Positions 14,061-17,562 of a stretch of DNA of 17,562 bases are shown here, piece by piece. Made by a program: the position numbers and the translations under genes. The DNA is taken from assembly GCA_964392105.1 (NCBI GenBank), contig CAYMPA010000049.1, forward strand, positions 1 through 17,562, in the 5' to 3' direction. The stretch comes from UBA7359 sp964392105. Its GTDB lineage: Bacteria; Pseudomonadota; Gammaproteobacteria; Eutrophobiales; Eutrophobiaceae. How positions within the stretch are numbered: the stretch's first letter is position 1; the number at the start of each line of letters is the position of its first letter. Below the pieces are notes generated by a model that had not been told where the DNA came from, searched no databases, and saw only the letters and a list, made by a program, of their open reading frames with translations.

Positions 14061-15617
14061 ATGAAGATCGGCGTGCCAAATGAAATACACCCGGGTGAAA
14101 AACGCGTTGCAACAACACCCGAAGTGATGAAATGGCTACAAAAGCTCGGATATACCGTTGCAGTAGAATCCGGGGCCGGTGTCTCAGCTAACTTTTCAGA
14201 TGATGCTTATCGAGAAGCTGACGCTGAAATAATCAGTGACACCAAAACATTATGGGAATCCTCAGACATCATATTCAAGGTCCGTGCTCCTGAATTCCAT
14301 CCAGACCTGAATATCGATGAAACAGAACTTCTCAAAGAGGGCCAGACATTAATCAGTTTTCTATGGCCTGCTCAAAATGAAGACCTGATGAATAGACTGT
14401 CCGCCAAAAAGGTCAATGTTTTGGCAATGGATAGTGTTCCACGTATCTCACGTGCACAGAAGATGGATGCGCTCAGCTCCATGGCCAACATCGCGGGTTA
14501 TCGAGCCATCATCGAGGCATCTCATCATTTTGGTCGGTTCTTTACAGGCCAAATTACTGCCGCAGGTAAAGTCCCACCAGCAAAAGTACTGATCATTGGT
14601 GCCGGTGTTGCAGGTCTTGCAGCAATTGGTACGGCTAATAGCCTTGGTGCTATTGTCCGCTCTTTTGATACCCGGCCTGAAGTAAAAGAACAGGTCGAGA
14701 GTATGGGCGCAGAATTTCTGCTGTTGGAATTTGAAGAAGACGGTAGTGGTGAAGGCGGTTATGCCAAGACTATGAGTGATGAATTTATCGCGGCAGAAAT
14801 GGCACTGTTTGCCGAACAAGCCAAAGAAGTTGATATCATCGTCACAACAGCCCTTATTCCTGGCAAACCTGCACCCAAATTAATTACTGCCAACATGGTT
14901 AAGTCCATGAAGAACGGTAGTGTGATAGTTGATCTGGCTGCCGAACAAGGTGGAAACTGTGAATTAACCGTTCCGCATGATGTGACAGTAACGGATAACG
15001 GCATAACTATAATTGGATACAGCGATTTACCAAGCCGTTTACCAACACAATCCAGTCAACTCTATGCAACTAATCTTCGTCATTTACTAACTGACATGAC
15101 CCCTGAAAAGGATGGTCAAATTACGATTGATTTCGAAGATGAAGCAGTCCGTGGGGCAACGGTGATTAAAGAAGGTGAAATTACCTGGCCACCACCACCA
15201 CCGAAATTATCAGCAGCGCCTGCAGCTAAACCTGCAGAAACTGCTCCTGCTGTTGTTGAAGAACCGAAAAAACCAGGACTCATCAAGCAAGCATTACCAG
15301 TAATTATTGGTGCTCTTGTATTATTTGGTCTGGGTTCAGTCGCTCCACCAGCTTTCATGGCACACTTTACGGTATTCGTGTTGGCCTGTTTTGTTGGCTA
15401 CATGGTGATCTGGAACGTGACACCATCACTGCATACACCCTTAATGAGTGTAACCAATGCAGTGAGTAGTATTATTGTCATCGGCGCACTGATACAAATA
15501 TCCTCATCGGGGACTTTGTTAGTTGCACTTGCTGCCTTTGGCATCCTTATAACCAGCATCAACATATCGGGTGGCTTTGCTGTTACCTATCGTATGTTAC
15601 AGATGTTCAGGAAATAG
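14061..15617 (+). CDS. pntA: NAD(P) transhydrogenase subunit alpha
   Basis: PntA and PntB form the proton-translocating transhydrogenase of the inner membrane, which uses the proton gradient to drive hydride transfer from NADH to NADP+ and so supplies NADPH. At 518 aa the protein matches E. coli PntA (510 aa). The cytoplasmic NAD(H)-binding domain I covers about 1-375, with MKIGVPNEIHPGEKRVATTP at the start, RAQKMDALSSMANIAGYRA (131-149), the Rossmann motif GAGVAGLAAIG (180-190), and SDLPSRLPTQSSQLYATNL (321-339). A Pro/Ala-rich linker (377-405) leads to four membrane helices (about 409-510). AAGGAGG lies 8 bases before the ATG. pntB follows after 9 bp. The linker looks somewhat long and Pro-rich (PPPPP at 377-381), but nothing suggests loss of function. 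Confidence 0.98.
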   Translation: MKIGVPNEIHPGEKRVATTPEVMKWLQKLGYTVAVESGAGVSANFSDDAYREADAEIISDTKTLWESSDIIFKVRAPEFHPDLNIDETELLKEGQTLISFLWPAQNEDLMNRLSAKKVNVLAMDSVPRISRAQKMDALSSMANIAGYRAIIEASHHFGRFFTGQITAAGKVPPAKVLIIGAGVAGLAAIGTANSLGAIVRSFDTRPEVKEQVESMGAEFLLLEFEEDGSGEGGYAKTMSDEFIAAEMALFAEQAKEVDIIVTTALIPGKPAPKLITANMVKSMKNGSVIVDLAAEQGGNCELTVPHDVTVTDNGITIIGYSDLPSRLPTQSSQLYATNLRHLLTDMTPEKDGQITIDFEDEAVRGATVIKEGEITWPPPPPKLSAAPAAKPAETAPAVVEEPKKPGLIKQALPVIIGALVLFGLGSVAPPAFMAHFTVFVLACFVGYMVIWNVTPSLHTPLMSVTNAVSSIIVIGALIQISSSGTLLVALAAFGILITSINISGGFAVTYRMLQMFRK

Positions 15618-15626
15618 GGGGCCGTC

Positions 15627-17030
15627 ATGACAGAAGGATTAGTAACAGCGTCTTATATAGGTGCAACTATTTTATTTATACTGACTTTAGGTGGATTAAG
15701 TCACCAGGAATCAGCCCTTAAAGGCAATATCTATGGCATGATCGGCATGACCATCGCTGTCCTGGCGACAGTCTTCGGTCCTGAAGTTACCAGTAACTTT
15801 CATCTCATTATTATCACCATGCTGATTGGTGGCACGATTGGTGGCATCCTGGCAAGAAAGGTAGAAATGACCCAGATGCCAGAACTGGTCGCTATATTAC
15901 ATAGCCTCGTAGGTATGGCCGCGGTACTGGTGGGTTATGTCAACTTTATGGATGAGACCATTACCTTCGCTACTCATGTTGATAAGGTCATTCACGAAGT
16001 CGAGATCTATGTAGGCATATTAATTGGTGCCATCACGTTCTCAGGCTCAGTGATTGCTTTCGGTAAACTGAGCGCAAAGATTAGTGGCAGTCCATTGTTG
16101 TTACCTGCACGCCACTGGTTAAACCTGGGCTTACTCATCGCAACGATCTGGTTTGGATATCAGTTTGTCCATCAGGCAGAAACTGGTGGTGGCATGGTGC
16201 CATTAATGATCATGACTGCGATCGCCCTCGCCTTTGGAGTTCATATGGTTATGGCCATTGGTGGTGCAGATATGCCCGTAGTTATTTCCATGTTGAACAG
16301 TTATTCGGGTTGGGCAGCAGCGGCAACCGGCTTCATGCTCTCAAATGACTTGTTAATCGTGGTTGGCGCATTAGTCGGTAGTAGTGGTGCCATCCTGAGT
16401 TACATCATGTGCCGAGCAATGAACCGAAACTTTATTTCGGTAATTGCCGGTGGCTTTGGTACCGGTACAGGTACTGCAGTTGCAAGCTCTGATGAAGAGC
16501 AAGGAGAAGTGATTCCGATTGAGACTGATGATGTTGCAGGTCTTTTAGTTAATGCCAAAGAAGTGATGATTATTCCAGGTTATGGAATGGCTGTAGCGCA
16601 GGCACAACATACGGTGAATGAAATTACCAAAGCCTTACGCGAGAAGAAAATCAATGTACGGTTTGGTATACACCCTGTTGCCGGTCGTATGCCGGGGCAC
16701 ATGAATGTGTTATTGGCAGAAGCGAGAGTACCTTATGACATCGTGTATGAGATGGATGAGATTAATGATGATTTTCCTGATGTTGATGTATCGCTCATCA
16801 TCGGTGCAAACGACATTGTTAATCCGTCTGCTCAGGAAGATCCAAACAGTCCAATCGCTGGCATGCCTGTAATGGAATGTTGGAAAGGCAATACAACGAT
16901 TGTCTTGAAGAGAAGTATGGCTACCGGTTATGCCGGTGTTCAAAACCCGCTTTTCTTTAAAGAGAACACACGTATGTATTTTGGTGATGCTAAAGACAGT
17001 CTGGATGCGGTCCTAAAAGAAATATTGTAA
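15627..17030 (+). CDS. pntB: NAD(P) transhydrogenase subunit beta
   Basis: This is the second subunit of the proton-pumping transhydrogenase, carrying most of the proton channel and the NADP(H) site. At 467 aa it is close to E. coli PntB (462 aa). The N-terminal half contains about nine hydrophobic helices up to about 265. The C-terminal cytoplasmic domain III (about 290-467) shows the NADP-binding features PGYGMAVAQAQHTVNEI, GIHPVAGRMPGHMNVLLAEA, ANDIVNPSAQEDPNSPIAGM and VLKRSMATGYAGVQNPLF. GGGGG just before the ATG serves as ribosome site. The 9-bp spacing to pntA indicates one operon, and a terminator follows. Confidence 0.98.
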   Translation: MTEGLVTASYIGATILFILTLGGLSHQESALKGNIYGMIGMTIAVLATVFGPEVTSNFHLIIITMLIGGTIGGILARKVEMTQMPELVAILHSLVGMAAVLVGYVNFMDETITFATHVDKVIHEVEIYVGILIGAITFSGSVIAFGKLSAKISGSPLLLPARHWLNLGLLIATIWFGYQFVHQAETGGGMVPLMIMTAIALAFGVHMVMAIGGADMPVVISMLNSYSGWAAAATGFMLSNDLLIVVGALVGSSGAILSYIMCRAMNRNFISVIAGGFGTGTGTAVASSDEEQGEVIPIETDDVAGLLVNAKEVMIIPGYGMAVAQAQHTVNEITKALREKKINVRFGIHPVAGRMPGHMNVLLAEARVPYDIVYEMDEINDDFPDVDVSLIIGANDIVNPSAQEDPNSPIAGMPVMECWKGNTTIVLKRSMATGYAGVQNPLFFKENTRMYFGDAKDSLDAVLKEIL

Positions 17031-17056
17031 AAATATTTCTTTTTTAGATAAAAACT

Positions 17057-17084
17057 AAAGCGTCCTTCTAGGGCGCTTTTTTAT
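17057..17084 (+). terminator. Intrinsic terminator of pntAB
   Basis: AAAGCG/CGCTTT forms the base of a hairpin, extended by TCC/GGG pairing around the TTCTA loop. It is followed by a T-rich stretch (TTTTTTATTT). It begins 27 bp after the pntB stop codon. Confidence 0.88.
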
Positions 17085-17119
17085 TTAAGATCATTATACG
17101 GTTATCATTCTCGCGAACG

Positions 17120-17163
17120 CCTACACGGATGTAGGTAGTAGAGAATGTCAGGAACAGATTCTC
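17120..17163. repeat. 44-bp two-hairpin repeat, copy 2
   Basis: Hairpin A (CCTAC, loop ACGGAT, GTAGG) is identical to that at 13834-13849. Hairpin B has arms GAGAAT/ATTCTC in place of GAAAAC/GTTTTC, and its loop keeps GTC-x-GGAAC. Both copies are exactly 44 bp. The element lies shortly after the pntAB terminator, and copy 1 lies before the operon, so pntAB is bracketed by the two copies in direct orientation. Confidence 0.7.
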
Positions 17164-17534
17164 GAAACGGAAATCCAGTAAAACAATAAAATTCATAATT
17201 TTTTAACATTTGGTTTCGCCAGAAGGCGATTAGCTTTTCTTTGCGCTGCCAAAGAAAAGCCAGGAAAAGAAAGGCCGCCCTGATGCCTTGTCGCTACGCG
17301 ATACCCTCGCCCTTGTTTTATTTCATAACGGCCCGCGCATAGATGACGTCCTGGCATCAATGCGCTTTCGCAACTTCCCTGTTGCTCAGCCTTGAAATAA
17401 AACAACATCTCGGCAAGTCATAAAGTGTAGTAGCTCAGACTTAATCTGACACTTTATTAAAACAGGGTTCAACCTGATCTTATAGTCCGGAAGATCCGGC
17501 AACTTCTCCTTCGTTATTCCCGCAACTTCCCCCT
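17164..17534. other. Repeat-like tail without a supported gene
   Basis: A perfect 11-bp stem GCTTTTCTTTG/CAAAGAAAAGC with loop CGCTGC lies at 17233-17260, followed by purine-rich AAAGAAAGG. Similar strings occur as dispersed repeats in many proteobacterial genomes. A 71-codon frame crosses this DNA on the minus strand (17193-17408), but its product (low complexity, many Arg/Lys, no domain) and the repeat nature of the DNA argue against a real gene. Another small inverted repeat, CAGA-CTTAA-TCTG, lies near 17437. Confidence 0.45.
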
Positions 17535-17562
17535 CGTCATTCCCGCGTAGGCGGGAATGACG
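17535..17562. repeat. Palindromic repeat GTCATTCCCGC / GCGGGAATGAC
   Basis: CGTCATTCCCGC (17535-17546) and GCGGGAATGACG (17551-17562) form a perfect 12-bp stem with loop GTAG. This GTCATTCCCGC palindrome is a very common dispersed intergenic repeat in proteobacteria. The window ends exactly at its last base, so flanking context is missing. Confidence 0.8.

Noticed and set aside
17193..17408. 71-codon frame on the minus strand
   Set aside because: It crosses a perfect hairpin and repeat-like DNA, has no recognisable domain and no clear ribosome site. Treated as repeat sequence.

Overview
The window looks like a piece of a gammaproteobacterial chromosome from a draft or metagenome assembly. 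It has a scaffold gap of 100 Ns at 4182-4281. The gene content (UvrC with the E. coli iron-sulfur cysteine spacing, BamC-type domains, a YccA-like protein, a two-subunit PntA/PntB transhydrogenase, c-type cytochromes and a flavocytochrome c sulfide dehydrogenase relative) suggests a respiratory, probably lithotrophic, gammaproteobacterium. The exact taxon cannot be named from the sequence alone.

Layout. 1-60 holds short hairpin repeats. 99-2749 (minus) carries two DNA-repair genes, uvrC and a family-5-type uracil-DNA glycosylase, separated by an inverted-repeat element. 3105-3980 (minus) is a polyphosphate kinase 2. 4124-5031 (minus) is a gene interrupted by the gap that encodes tandem BamC-like domains. 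5100-9101 (minus) is the most distinctive part, a same-strand cluster: lone receiver protein, outer-membrane barrel with one N-terminal heme site, small monoheme cytochrome c, FccB-like flavoprotein, NapC/NirT-type tetraheme cytochrome. An intrinsic terminator lies inside it. Next come a hybrid sensor kinase with a FixL-like PAS domain (9281-11482, minus) and a divergent OmpR-type regulator (11676-12446, plus). After these are tRNA-Ser(UGA) (minus), a YccA/Bax-inhibitor-1 family membrane protein (plus), a 450-bp hairpin-rich spacer, pntA-pntB (plus), and a tail of dispersed repeats.

How the parts may work together. The 5100-9101 cluster contains the parts for an electron path across the envelope: an outer-membrane heme barrel, a periplasmic cytochrome, a periplasmic FAD protein and a membrane-anchored tetraheme quinone-reactive cytochrome. 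The flavoprotein keeps the Cys expected to bind FAD but lacks both cysteines of the redox disulfide that sulfide dehydrogenases use, so its substrate may not be sulfide. It has a strongly basic C-terminal stretch and the next gene product ends in a strongly acidic tail, a possible docking pair. Upstream of the cluster are five GTAA(T/C) boxes spaced 11, 10, 10 and 10 bp, as expected for a winged-helix response regulator. The adjacent kinase/regulator pair is the natural candidate to control it, with a possible heme-based gas or redox input.

A second result concerns the gap. Repeats on both sides show that the 100 Ns replace about 380 bp. Restoring that length gives an uninterrupted 395-codon gene with two nearly identical BamC domains, ending at a TGA at 4124-4126.
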